A stretch of 64,000 nt of DNA from Caccoplasma_A sp045587545 (GCA_045587545.1 JAZNCN010000007.1:46221-110220), one strand, 5' to 3'. Shown: positions 17,711 to 26,266, counted from the first letter of the stretch. The notes: generated by a model not told the origin, from the letters alone. Made by a program: numbers and translations.

Positions 17711-18628
17711 TTAAAATTTATTGCAACGTTCAAAAAATCCGATTGCCTCCAACTCCTGTTTCATTGCAACCTCTTCCTCATCGGTCATATTGCGGAATGG
17801 GGTACGATTTTTACCCAAATCCAAACCTATGAGTTTCATTATGCGTTTACCACCAACTATGTTACCTCTATAACGGCATATAACATTGATTACCTCTTGT
17901 GAGAAGTTTTGGCGTTCACGAGCCGACTCTATATTTCCATCGTTCCAATCTTTGATTATTCCAACCAATTCTCGTCCGTTATAGTTGGTTGTTCCGCCAA
18001 TTCCGCCTTGTGCTCCTCCCATTGCGAGCGAAGGCAATATGGTTTCGTCTTGTCCGTGCAACATATCGTATTTGCCATTTTTGTACAAACGGCATTGGTT
18101 ATACTCATATATACTCTCAAAGGTATATTTTATTCCTGCAAAGTTGGGAACTCTTCCGTCAACAGCAGCCAATAACTCTGTCATAGGTAAAAATGCACCA
18201 TTGAATGCAGGTATATGATAGTAGTAGAATGGTAATTCGGGAGCGCCTGATGCTATCTCTTCAATATATTTAACCAACTCCTCAACTCTGCCTATTTTGG
18301 GGAATGGAGGCGCCATTGCACCAATACCCCACGCTCCTATCTCTTGCGCATGACGTGCCAACTCCTTGCTCGATTTTACGCAACAACTTCCCACATGCAC
18401 TATAACTTTAAAACCTTCGGGAGCATATTTTATCCACTCTTCGGCAAGTTTTTTACGTTCATCATCGGTAAGCATATAACCTTCGCCCGAAGAGCCGTTT
18501 ATAAAGACTCCTTGTAATCCGTTTTTATAAAGCATTTGTGCATACGCCTCAATTGGTTCGTAATTTACCTCTCCGTTCTCATAGAATGGTGTAAACGGGG
18601 CATCAATAAGACCTTTAATCTTTTCCAT
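17711..18628 (-). CDS. nanA: N-acetylneuraminate lyase
   Basis: The 305-residue class I aldolase of the DHDPS/NAL family cleaves N-acetylneuraminate to ManNAc and pyruvate. The carboxylate-binding GSSGEG is at 45-50, the catalytic Tyr lies in YYYH (135-138), and the Schiff-base Lys is K167 in GIKYTFESI. Length and motifs fit NAL rather than dihydrodipicolinate synthase. It lies 15 bases downstream of nanT in the leftward nan operon. It is called nanL in B. fragilis. Confidence 0.95.
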   Translation of the reverse strand: MEKIKGLIDAPFTPFYENGEVNYEPIEAYAQMLYKNGLQGVFINGSSGEGYMLTDDERKKLAEEWIKYAPEGFKVIVHVGSCCVKSSKELARHAQEIGAWGIGAMAPPFPKIGRVEELVKYIEEIASGAPELPFYYYHIPAFNGAFLPMTELLAAVDGRVPNFAGIKYTFESIYEYNQCRLYKNGKYDMLHGQDETILPSLAMGGAQGGIGGTTNYNGRELVGIIKDWNDGNIESARERQNFSQEVINVICRYRGNIVGGKRIMKLIGLDLGKNRTPFRNMTDEEEVAMKQELEAIGFFERCNKF

Positions 18629-18643
18629 ATCTCATATATTTTA

Positions 18644-19897
18644 TTATTCCATATTTACTGTTTTGGGACGTAGCATTGTTATTTGTATAAGCAATGAGAG
18701 GAGTGTTACTCCTCCAAGCAGAGCAAAACCTACACCTAATGATAAATTTCCGAGCAAAGTTGTTATGGCCGCTCCTCCGAGCACTCCTGCCATATTTATA
18801 AATCCGTATGCTGTTGCCCTTTGGTTAGAGGGTATAAACTGACACAATATAGGCATATTGTTGGTATCAAAGAATCCATAACCTATTCCAAAGCAAAGAA
18901 TTGCCACTACAACGGCAAAGAGGCTGTTTCCTAAGCCCATAAATATAAGCGACGGCACTATCAATGCAAGCCCTATACAACTTGTATATACTCTACCCTT
19001 CACGTTTGTCTGTACCCACTTGTCCGATAATTTACCGCCTATCATTGCTCCAATAAACGAAGCTCCTGCAAGACTTATAACCGCAATAGGACCTGCATAA
19101 TTCATAGCTTCGCTTAAATTGATGTTCCAATTGCTGTTAATTACGTTTGCCAACAATTCAGGCAACCAATTCTTTGTTGCCCAACCCGGCATACTCAGTG
19201 TTGTAAATACAAACAATACCGCCCAAAATGCCATATTACTGAACACAAGCATTATACTTTTAAGAACGCTTGGCTGTGCAGCTGAGGAGGTAACGGTTTT
19301 TGAACCTTTATCGCGTCCCGGATCACTTATAAACAAAATAAGCACTACGGCATATACCATTCCTATTAAACCGCATAGCAAGAATACATTCTGCCACTCG
19401 AGTTTGCTTGAGAATATTGAGCCAAAGCCTCCAGCTATCTGACCGAGATACAGTCCTGTCATATGTATTCCTATTGCCATAGAGCGCGTTTTACCACTAT
19501 GTATATCAGCTATAAGCGATAGGGCTGCAGGGATATAGAGAGCTTCGCTAAATCCCATTATTGCACGAAGAACGTAAAGTTCCTTGTAAGTATCAACGTA
19601 TCCCATAAGGAATGTTACTGCCGACCACACAAAAAGACTGCCTACTATAAGCCATTTGCGGTTTAAGCGGTCAGCGATGGCCCCTGACACGGGACTCATC
19701 AGACCATATATCCACATAAAGGCAGCCATAAGCGCTCCCCAACCCCATGGACCTGTATAACTTGTTGCCACTTCAATTATATCTTCTGACATTGCATAGC
19801 GCATGGTACTGAGCATCTGCCTGTCCATATAGTTAAGGAATGCAACACCCGACAACAGAACCACAACCAACCATGGATAATACTTCTTATCTTTCAT
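18644..19897 (-). CDS. nanT: MFS sialic acid transporter (NanT-like)
   Basis: The 417-residue transporter has about 12 membrane segments and the MFS loop GAIADRLNRKWLIVG. The opening WLVVVLLSGVAFLNYMDRQMLSTM is typical of the organic-anion/sugar-acid branch. As first gene of the cluster with lyase, epimerase and mutarotase it should import N-acetylneuraminate across the inner membrane. No sialidase is in the window, so free sialic acid must come from an enzyme encoded elsewhere or from other bacteria. Confidence 0.9.
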   Translation of the reverse strand: MKDKKYYPWLVVVLLSGVAFLNYMDRQMLSTMRYAMSEDIIEVATSYTGPWGWGALMAAFMWIYGLMSPVSGAIADRLNRKWLIVGSLFVWSAVTFLMGYVDTYKELYVLRAIMGFSEALYIPAALSLIADIHSGKTRSMAIGIHMTGLYLGQIAGGFGSIFSSKLEWQNVFLLCGLIGMVYAVVLILFISDPGRDKGSKTVTSSAAQPSVLKSIMLVFSNMAFWAVLFVFTTLSMPGWATKNWLPELLANVINSNWNINLSEAMNYAGPIAVISLAGASFIGAMIGGKLSDKWVQTNVKGRVYTSCIGLALIVPSLIFMGLGNSLFAVVVAILCFGIGYGFFDTNNMPILCQFIPSNQRATAYGFINMAGVLGGAAITTLLGNLSLGVGFALLGGVTLLSLLIQITMLRPKTVNME

Positions 19898-19913
19898 ATA
19901 TCTTTATCTAAAA

Positions 19914-19947
19914 AACAAAGCCCCGAATGAGCATTCGAGACTTTATA
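19914..19947 (-). terminator. Intrinsic terminator in the receptor-nan gap
   Basis: The minus strand reads AAAGTCTCGAAT, a 4-nt loop, ATTCGGGGCTTT, then GTTTTTT. It ends the receptor transcript, but it also lies downstream of the predicted nan promoter (19974-20005) and before the nanT start, so it may work as an attenuator. Confidence 0.7.
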
Positions 19948-19959
19948 AACGTTTGAATT

Positions 19960-20005
19960 CACTCATCTGAGTGCAAACTTAAAAATTGTTTATCTATTTT
20001 GCAAA
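19960..20005 (-). promoter_or_regulatory. Promoter of the nan operon with start-site palindrome
   Basis: On the minus strand TTTG (20002-20005), 20 bases and TAAGTTTG (19974-19981) match the Bacteroidetes promoter. Directly downstream is CACTCA-ga-TGAGTG (19960-19973), which could be an operator or the first arm of a leader hairpin. Confidence 0.7.
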
Positions 20006-20016
20006 TTATTCAAAAC

Positions 20017-22398
20017 TTAAAAACTAACTACAAAATCTGCTCCAAATGTTATGGGGCGACCACGCTCGACAAACGCCGACTGCGACATTACATCAGTTGC
20101 GTTCAGCGTCTCAAAATAGAATGAGTTATAATTGGTAGCTGTCAGGTTTTTACCCCATAGTTTTAGCGTAAAATCTGATTTTTTGAAACTTACTGCACCA
20201 TCTAACAATCCGTAAAAGTTTTGCCATACATCGTTAGCCTCGGTCCAATATATACGACCACGACCTGTCATTCCCAAATCAAACACCACTTCGTCTATGA
20301 ACTTTTTGTTCACTTGCAATGCATACGATGCGTTCAAGGCAAGGTTATGAGCAGGGGCAAAGGGTACAAAGTTGTTTTGATACGACTCTTTGCCATCAAA
20401 ATTCTCTCTGAAAATTGCGTGTGTATAACCATAAGATGCCGAGAACACCAACTCTTTTAGCGGAGCATATCGCAATGATGCCTCAACTCCCGTACTATGT
20501 GTACGACCTGAGTTTTTTGTTACCCTGCCAAAGCCCTCTACTACAGAAATTTGTTGGTCTTTGCAATCAATAAAGAATAGAGCAACATCAAAAGCCACTC
20601 GCTTATCGGCTAAATCGTAGTGAAGACCTAACTCATAGTTCCAGCTATGCTCAGGGGCGTAACTAATCATTGAGTTTACATCAGTTTCTGCCATCATTGC
20701 AGGGGGCAACATTGATGCATAGTTACCAATTGCACCCTTTATCATTTCGTTTCGGATTATATTTGAAAAGGCCTGAAAATTATATCCTCCCGAACGATAG
20801 CCACGCGCAACTGAAGCGTAAGTGTATAGTGATGAATTTACTTTATACTCCACTTCAAAACGTGGTAAAAATTCAAGAGCGTCCATACTTTCGTTGCCTT
20901 CTACTGAAAGAGCAACATCTATTGGTTGGTTTATTGGAATAGGGAAAGGCATTCCGGGAACCTGCATTGAGCCGACTATTGCTCCTGTCATATTTCGGGT
21001 TGATGCTGTATAGTGTTTTAATTTTGTCTTCTCATACTCCAAACGCAAACCTACGGTTAATGACAATCCCTCTGTAAAAAGGTTATTATATGTTGCTTGT
21101 GTATAGCCTGCGACTCCCCACGACGGAGTTTTATATAATCCGTCTACACACAATGATGTGCTCTTATCAAGTTGTAGCGATAAATCTTTAGGACCTCTAA
21201 AGCCGGGACGCGACGATATTTGCGAATACATAGTATTGAAAGGACTCTCTACCATATTCTGTAGCCCCTCGTCATAGAATGTTACAGGACCTTTGGTTCT
21301 TATATGAGAATAGAAACCATATACACCTGCCAACCAGTCCCAACCGCGTTTTGTTTTTGGCGATTTAACAACAATCTCTTGTGTTACGGAGTTTTGTTTT
21401 TGCATCTGTTGCAGTGTAAAATCGCGAACAGGAGTAAAGTCCTGGTCAAGATTCATATCATCGGTCAAAAACTGATAACTTGTTACTGAGTTCAACAAGA
21501 ATTTATCATGTTTATAGGCAACCTTAAATGACGAAACCGAAAGGTTACGTTTGTATCCTGCCTTATCGTTATAACTTATTGGCAAAACCTCTTGGGTTTG
21601 TTTATCATACTCTCTGTAGGGATAGCCATCTTGGTTGCTATACTCATATGACGAAGCAAGTGTTATATCCAACGCAGAGTTTGGACGGAACTGAAATTTG
21701 ACGTTTGCCCCTGCCGACTCCTCTGTTCCGCAATCTTTATCGAGATACTCATTTACAAAATATCCGTCATGCGAATTGTAATTAGCCGATACAGATAAAG
21801 CAAACTTATCACTTATTTTTTTGCGATAGGAGATATTGCCTCCGTAGGTATCGTAATTGCCTAATGTAGCCTTAGCCTTAAAGCCCTCTTTCTCAAACGG
21901 AGAGAGAGTGTATATATTTATCAATCCCGCCATTGAGTTACGACCAAACAGAGTGCTTTGAGGACCACGAAATACCTCTATCTTTGATATATCTATAAAA
22001 TCGAAGTCAAAAGAGCTTTTATCGACATACGATACATCATCGACATATAACCCTACTGCCGGAGAGTTTATTCGTGAACCTATACCCCTGACATACATCG
22101 CCGATATTAGTTTTGTTCCATAATCAGGAACATAAAAGTTAGGGACAATAGATGATAAATCTTTTATCGATACCAATTGTCGCTCCTCAACCTCTTTTGC
22201 CCCTATTATTGAGACAGATCCGGGGAATGTAGATAGTGGGATATTTGTTTTGGGATTTGAGATTATCTCTACGGCATCTAAATCGACACTGTATTGTATT
22301 GAATCGGGTAGTGCCTCTACGTTTACATTGGTGGCATTTAACGAAACTGTTGCAACAACGAATAATAACAGAATTATCGCTTTTAAATTTTTCATCAT
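20017..22398 (-). CDS. TonB-dependent outer-membrane receptor
   Basis: The 793-residue protein has a signal peptide and a plug domain (about 45-165) with VFRGPQSTLFGRNSMAGLINI and the preceding RGIGSRINSPAVGLYVDDV. A 22-strand-type barrel follows and ends in FGADFVVSF with terminal Phe. It lacks the carboxypeptidase-like N-terminal domain and SusD partner of glycan (SusC) receptors, so it resembles siderophore/haem/metal-complex receptors. It imports an unknown ligand using TonB energy. It is divergent from a LuxR-type regulator with a metal-like His cluster, a likely controller. An intrinsic terminator separates it from nan. Confidence 0.92.
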   Translation of the reverse strand: MMKNLKAIILLLFVVATVSLNATNVNVEALPDSIQYSVDLDAVEIISNPKTNIPLSTFPGSVSIIGAKEVEERQLVSIKDLSSIVPNFYVPDYGTKLISAMYVRGIGSRINSPAVGLYVDDVSYVDKSSFDFDFIDISKIEVFRGPQSTLFGRNSMAGLINIYTLSPFEKEGFKAKATLGNYDTYGGNISYRKKISDKFALSVSANYNSHDGYFVNEYLDKDCGTEESAGANVKFQFRPNSALDITLASSYEYSNQDGYPYREYDKQTQEVLPISYNDKAGYKRNLSVSSFKVAYKHDKFLLNSVTSYQFLTDDMNLDQDFTPVRDFTLQQMQKQNSVTQEIVVKSPKTKRGWDWLAGVYGFYSHIRTKGPVTFYDEGLQNMVESPFNTMYSQISSRPGFRGPKDLSLQLDKSTSLCVDGLYKTPSWGVAGYTQATYNNLFTEGLSLTVGLRLEYEKTKLKHYTASTRNMTGAIVGSMQVPGMPFPIPINQPIDVALSVEGNESMDALEFLPRFEVEYKVNSSLYTYASVARGYRSGGYNFQAFSNIIRNEMIKGAIGNYASMLPPAMMAETDVNSMISYAPEHSWNYELGLHYDLADKRVAFDVALFFIDCKDQQISVVEGFGRVTKNSGRTHSTGVEASLRYAPLKELVFSASYGYTHAIFRENFDGKESYQNNFVPFAPAHNLALNASYALQVNKKFIDEVVFDLGMTGRGRIYWTEANDVWQNFYGLLDGAVSFKKSDFTLKLWGKNLTATNYNSFYFETLNATDVMSQSAFVERGRPITFGADFVVSF

Positions 22399-22490
22399 TT
22401 ACTAACTTTTTTAACGGTTGCAAAATTACTCTCTACTATGGCATCGGTCAACTATCATTTATTATAGTTTTATATTAAGGTTAAATGTAT

Positions 22491-22498
22491 TACTTTTG
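22491..22498 (+). promoter_or_regulatory. Probable -7 box of the LuxR-type regulator gene
   Basis: TACTTTTG matches TAnnTTTG. The predicted transcript would begin only about a dozen bases before the ATG at 22517, which supports that start over an upstream in-frame ATG at 22418. Confidence 0.55.
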
Positions 22499-22516
22499 TA
22501 TCGTAAACATTTTATT

Positions 22517-23122
22517 ATGCACAATCACCCCTCACATATAGCTGTAATACATCAAAATTCGCTTTGTTGCCTTGCCATGCGTACTATCTTAAATGATATT
22601 ATGCCTTTTATGGGAGCAATGGGGGGTATTGAGATTGTATCGTTCAGCAATATTGAGGAGTTAACCGAAGAGTACCGTAATAAGATATTCCTATACTTTG
22701 TATCGGGAAAGATTGTTTGTGAAAACTTGCAATACTTCTCTCAAATTGCACGAAGATGTATTGTATTAAACGAAGGAGAGGAGTTTACATACAAAGAGTT
22801 TAAGCATATAAACATTTTGCTTCCCGAACGCGAGTTGATTAAGAGTTTGCTTACAATTCACAATCACACTCATCATTCACATTCGCCACACCACCACACA
22901 GAAAAGCCCCAAGAGGAGAGTTTGTCGCTTCGCGAAAAAGAGGTACTTGAACTTATTGTTAAAGGTTATATTAACAAGGAGATTGCCGACAGGCTAAACA
23001 TCTCTACCTCAACCGTTATTTTTCACCGAAAGAACATATGCGAAAGGGTTGGCTCAAAATCAATTGGTCGCCTTACCATTTACGCCGTTATGAACGGCAT
23101 TGTTGATTTAAGGGAACTTTAG
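22517..23122 (+). CDS. LuxR-type regulator with histidine-rich linker
   Basis: The 201-residue protein (start at 22517, just after a -7 box) has a C-terminal LuxR/FixJ helix-turn-helix (LSLREKEVLELIVKGYINKEIADRLNI, then STVIFHRKNI). The N-terminal ~110 residues look like a degenerate receiver-type domain without a clear phosphorylatable Asp pocket. Between them lies a linker with a dense His cluster (HNHTHHSHSPHHH, about residues 114-126), suggesting binding of Ni, Zn, Co, Cu or haem. It is divergent from the TonB-dependent receptor and probably regulates it. A strong hairpin follows at 23192. Confidence 0.85.
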   Translation: MHNHPSHIAVIHQNSLCCLAMRTILNDIMPFMGAMGGIEIVSFSNIEELTEEYRNKIFLYFVSGKIVCENLQYFSQIARRCIVLNEGEEFTYKEFKHINILLPERELIKSLLTIHNHTHHSHSPHHHTEKPQEESLSLREKEVLELIVKGYINKEIADRLNISTSTVIFHRKNICERVGSKSIGRLTIYAVMNGIVDLREL

Positions 23123-23191
23123 TTTAGATGTTAGTTAACGAGTTGTCAGTATTATTAGCCTAATTGGACTAATTAGTCGCATAAAAGGAAC

Positions 23192-23230
23192 GAGGCTGTG
23201 TCAAAATGAAAATTTTGATCTCAGCCTCTT
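23192..23230 (+). terminator. Terminator after the LuxR-type gene
   Basis: GAGGCTG and CAGCCTC outer arms (23192-23198, 23222-23228) enclose a CAAAAT-gaaa-ATTTTG inner stem. The T tail is short (TT), so efficiency is uncertain. Confidence 0.65.
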
Positions 23231-23350
23231 AAGATGTGTAAGAATTTAAAATACAAGGCGTTAAAATTTAGGGCTAAAGAAATGTACATATGCACATGAC
23301 TGAACCCTAATATTGAAAACAATACAATAGTTTGTCAATTATGACACACC

Positions 23351-23420
23351 GCCCTACTTGTATGGTTATAGAATTTTACTCCTCAACTTATCTGATTATT
23401 GACATCTTAATGTAGGGCAG
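23351..23420 (+). repeat. REP-pair repeat, left copy flanking the accessory islet
   Basis: GCCCTAC, a ~55-base core (ATGGTTATAGAATTTT ... CTTATCTGATTAT ... TCTTAAT) and GTAGGGC. The same core in the same orientation occurs at 25934-26000, where both ends carry full GGAC...GTCC palindromes. The two copies bracket the genes at 23429-25719. Confidence 0.75.
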
Positions 23421-23428
23421 TAGCCCCT

Positions 23429-24445
23429 CTATTTATCAAATGGTATAAAATTGCAGAGAAGAAATGCCCCTTTACCATATCTCTCAATATTGTTAATTTT
23501 TATCTCTATAAGATTAAAATCTTCAATAAAGTTCTTAATCTCTTTATCAGTAATTAAGTTGTAAGCCTCTTTCCGAAAAATAATATTTGTAATATAAACT
23601 TTGTTAGAGAGAGCATCTATCTTAAAAATAATATTATAAATATTACTTCCGCCGTTTTTTTCAAATATTTTATCTTCTCCAAAATGTTTAATAGCAAGAT
23701 TCTCAATCGCTGCTTCTGCATTGGCTCTATCTAAGTTACTCATAGATATATCTTTTTCTATTAAATCTCCTTTAAATAAGGATTTGTACTCTTCCGGTAT
23801 ATACCATGCTCCAAAATACTCCATTTCTTGTTTAAGACTATCAGTATAGCCTATCTTATAATGTAAATCCCCCTTAATGAAAGTTTCAATATTTTTATCG
23901 AATACGTTTATATGGGTATAAAGAAGTATAGCATCATCTTTAAACTCCTCTTTGTTTTTAACGTGAAATTTAATATCGTTATTAAAATTTTTAATAAAAT
24001 CCAAAATTTCTGCATCTGTAACTAAATTATAAGCCCCTTTCTTAAAATCAATATAACGCAGATGTGTTTCCCCTGTTAATATATGTGTGGAAAAAACAAC
24101 TTTATTAATATTTGAGCCTCCTTTCTTGTTTAGGACTTTATCCTCTCCAAAACATTTAATAGCAAGATTCTCAATTTCAGTAACTAAATTAATCTCTCTA
24201 ATGGCATCAGTTTTAATTCCATGTCCCCAATCAATATACTCTTTCCCCTTATAAAATTTCGCAGGCTTATCGGGACGATACAAAACATTAAAACTTGTTA
24301 CTTCCTGTTTTAAAGAGTCAGTATAATAAATATCATATGTTAAATCCCCTTTTTTTACTCGTTTATATCTGTCATAAATAGAATACGCAGATATATTCAG
24401 AGGGACTATTATTGATAATAATACTATATAAAGAATCTTTTTCAT
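23429..24445 (-). CDS. Secreted protein with two homologous halves, function unknown
   Basis: The 338-residue protein has a signal peptide (ILYIVLLSIIVPLNISA). It consists of two tandem copies of one domain. Repeat units begin KKGDLTYDIYYTDSLKQE (about 33) and IKGDLHYKIGYTDSLKQE (about 192), each followed by AIENLAIKHFGEDK-type, GGSNI and KKGAYNLVTD-type segments. It may belong to a Bacteroidales-restricted family such as DUF5043, which I cannot confirm. It lies 35 bases after the 412-residue gene in the same direction, suggesting a two-gene operon. Base use is A+T richer than in the housekeeping genes. Confidence 0.8.
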   Translation of the reverse strand: MKKILYIVLLSIIVPLNISAYSIYDRYKRVKKGDLTYDIYYTDSLKQEVTSFNVLYRPDKPAKFYKGKEYIDWGHGIKTDAIREINLVTEIENLAIKCFGEDKVLNKKGGSNINKVVFSTHILTGETHLRYIDFKKGAYNLVTDAEILDFIKNFNNDIKFHVKNKEEFKDDAILLYTHINVFDKNIETFIKGDLHYKIGYTDSLKQEMEYFGAWYIPEEYKSLFKGDLIEKDISMSNLDRANAEAAIENLAIKHFGEDKIFEKNGGSNIYNIIFKIDALSNKVYITNIIFRKEAYNLITDKEIKNFIEDFNLIEIKINNIERYGKGAFLLCNFIPFDK

Positions 24446-24480
24446 AATAAAAACGCTCCTTTTAAAGAGGTAAAAGTATC

Positions 24481-25719
24481 CTATTTTTTTAAAATATGCA
24501 ATAACACTTCAGGAAGAATTGAGTCGTTAAACGCTCTGCTATCGTGAATATTTTTCTCCTGTGGCATAGAATTGCCTACCTCATTGTATGTATTTTGATT
24601 ATCTTTCGTGAAATTTCCACTTTCATCAATACTTTCTATCATTTCATAATATCTTCTATATAAATTATTAATATATTCATCAGTCAAATCTCTTCCCATA
24701 AATATTTTCGCTCCTATAGCGTTATTAAGATTTCCTTCAATAAGTACTTGTTGAGTTTTTTCTCCTCTCTTAGGAGCTATGACTATTATCCCATCTTCAA
24801 AACCTTCATAATATTTTGGTTCTATGGAGTCAGTATATATTATATGCTTATCATACTCAGTTGCTCTTTCATATTTATTTTTATGTTTTATTATATCTCC
24901 GCCAACTTTTGCTTCTACCTCTAAATTCATTGCTGGAATATCTTTGCTTCGCTTGCCGTTTCTGTTATAAAAATTATATTGCCCTTGATGGAACAATTCC
25001 TCTGTTTGTGTAGATAACTCAGGATCAATTTGAGAGAATGTTATACTTTTTTCTGGCCATTTTGCTCGTCCGGGAACTTGTAAATTTTTATCATAATTAA
25101 AATGTAATCCTTTATCGGGTAATATACCTAATAAATTTTTACCATATTTGTTCTCCGTCAAATAATCTGTAGCGTTTCCCAAATGAGGCCACATCTCTTT
25201 GGGAATACTTTTCGATAAATTAAAATTGGTAATTCTTCCCAATTCGGGATATTTCTGTTCTATAAAAAGGGTGTCAATATCTTCGGAATAATCGTTTTCC
25301 ATTATTCCTTTTTGCTTGTTATTCTCTAATCCATTAACTGTATTATTATTTGAAGAGTAAACAAATTTCTGAGAATTTTGCTTTGTTTCTTTATCCTCTT
25401 TAACATTATATGGCACAGCGGAATATTTATTATTCATTGAGGATAATAAATTATCTTCTCTTTTTAAGTTTGTCGGATACAAATTTATATACTGATTGTT
25501 CTTGTTCTTTTGTTTATATAAATCATAAAAAGGTCGTTTGCCGACTTCGGCACTATATTTAGGGAGATTTTTAGGGTTATATTTGTCATCTTCTATATCC
25601 CATACTGAAATTTTTTTAGGCAAAAACCTATCTGAGATAGGCGAATATTGCATGTACACTTGATTTTCTTCGTCCCAATATATTTTGTCGGGATCTTTTA
25701 CTAATTCTGAATTTTTCAT
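24481..25719 (-). CDS. Unknown protein with a possible zinc-peptidase-like motif
   Basis: The 412-residue protein has no signal peptide. The first ~130 residues are low in hydrophobics and rich in Asn, Lys and Tyr, resembling a linker or passenger leader. Near residue 236 is TEELFHQGQYNFYN, followed about 25 residues later by NLEVEAKVGG. This E-E-x-x-H ... E arrangement resembles atypical zincin-like domains in Bacteroidales toxin-type proteins. The match is by eye only. About 30% G+C in sampled lines and flanking direct repeats suggest an acquired gene. It is first in a pair with the secreted two-domain protein. Confidence 0.7.
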   Translation of the reverse strand: MKNSELVKDPDKIYWDEENQVYMQYSPISDRFLPKKISVWDIEDDKYNPKNLPKYSAEVGKRPFYDLYKQKNKNNQYINLYPTNLKREDNLLSSMNNKYSAVPYNVKEDKETKQNSQKFVYSSNNNTVNGLENNKQKGIMENDYSEDIDTLFIEQKYPELGRITNFNLSKSIPKEMWPHLGNATDYLTENKYGKNLLGILPDKGLHFNYDKNLQVPGRAKWPEKSITFSQIDPELSTQTEELFHQGQYNFYNRNGKRSKDIPAMNLEVEAKVGGDIIKHKNKYERATEYDKHIIYTDSIEPKYYEGFEDGIIVIAPKRGEKTQQVLIEGNLNNAIGAKIFMGRDLTDEYINNLYRRYYEMIESIDESGNFTKDNQNTYNEVGNSMPQEKNIHDSRAFNDSILPEVLLHILKK

Positions 25720-25793
25720 AATTTACCTATTTTTATTTACTCACAAAAGTAAATTCATCTATTTAATATATATTGTTATAATTATAAGAAGTG

Positions 25794-26018
25794 ATGGGAG
25801 CTGACGTATCCTTCGTCACGTCTGCAGTTGTTAGAGTTTTTATTTGCTAAAGACTAAGGTGCGTAGCACCGTACAACTAAAAAATAACAACTGCGGACAG
25901 AGCATTTTTTTTGACGGACACAGCATGCTGTGTCCCTACTTGCATGGTTACAGAATTTTGCACCTCAGCTTATCTGATTATAAACGTCTTAATGTAGGGA
26001 CGTACCATGGTACGTCCG
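25794..26018 (+). repeat. REP palindromes and right copy of the islet-flanking repeat
   Basis: This gene-free stretch holds several palindromes: GGTGC-gta-GCACC at about 25859, GGACACAGC-at-GCTGTGTCC at 25916-25935 followed by CTAC, and GTAG followed by GGACGTACC-at-GGTACGTCC at 25998-26017. The core between the last two is a direct repeat of 23351-23420. Outer bases (GGAC...GTCC) are fixed; inner arms differ but remain complementary. Confidence 0.8.
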
Positions 26019-26042
26019 AAAAAACCAACCAAAATCAGGGAT

Positions 26043-26245
26043 AATACAACAAGAGGTTGCAACGCATACGCGTTACAACCTTTGGTTTATTATTGTGTGT
26101 TATTCTAAAAACTACCCGTAGAGCGGTTGAGTTTACGAAACCAACAACTAACAAATCTGCGAGTAAGCGAGGGCAAAATAAGGTTACTTAAACTTTGCCG
26201 AGCGTGAGCAGATTCAACGAACATATGTCTGTTAACTGACAACTT
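26043..26245 (+). repeat. Composite dispersed repeat, copy 2
   Basis: It has the same order as copy 1: an imperfect GGTTGCAACG/CGTTACAACC hairpin (26053-26083), the ACTACCCGTAG block at 26111, CTAACAAATCTGCGAGTAAGCGAG, a GGCAAA...TTTGCC palindrome (about 26172-26200), CCGAGCGTGAGCAG, and a degenerate AAC..AC-atat-GT..GTT palindrome before TTAACTGACAAC. Confidence 0.8.
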
Positions 26246-26266
26246 TTTTATTTAAGTTTTATTTTG

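Noticed and set aside
20017..23122. SusC/SusD-type polysaccharide utilisation locus
   Set aside because: The receptor has no carboxypeptidase-like N-terminal domain, no SusD gene follows and no glycoside hydrolase is near.
23192..23230. End of an insertion sequence (GAGGCTGTGTCAAAA resembles some IS termini)
   Set aside because: The segment folds back on itself as a terminator hairpin, and no transposase or second matching end is present.
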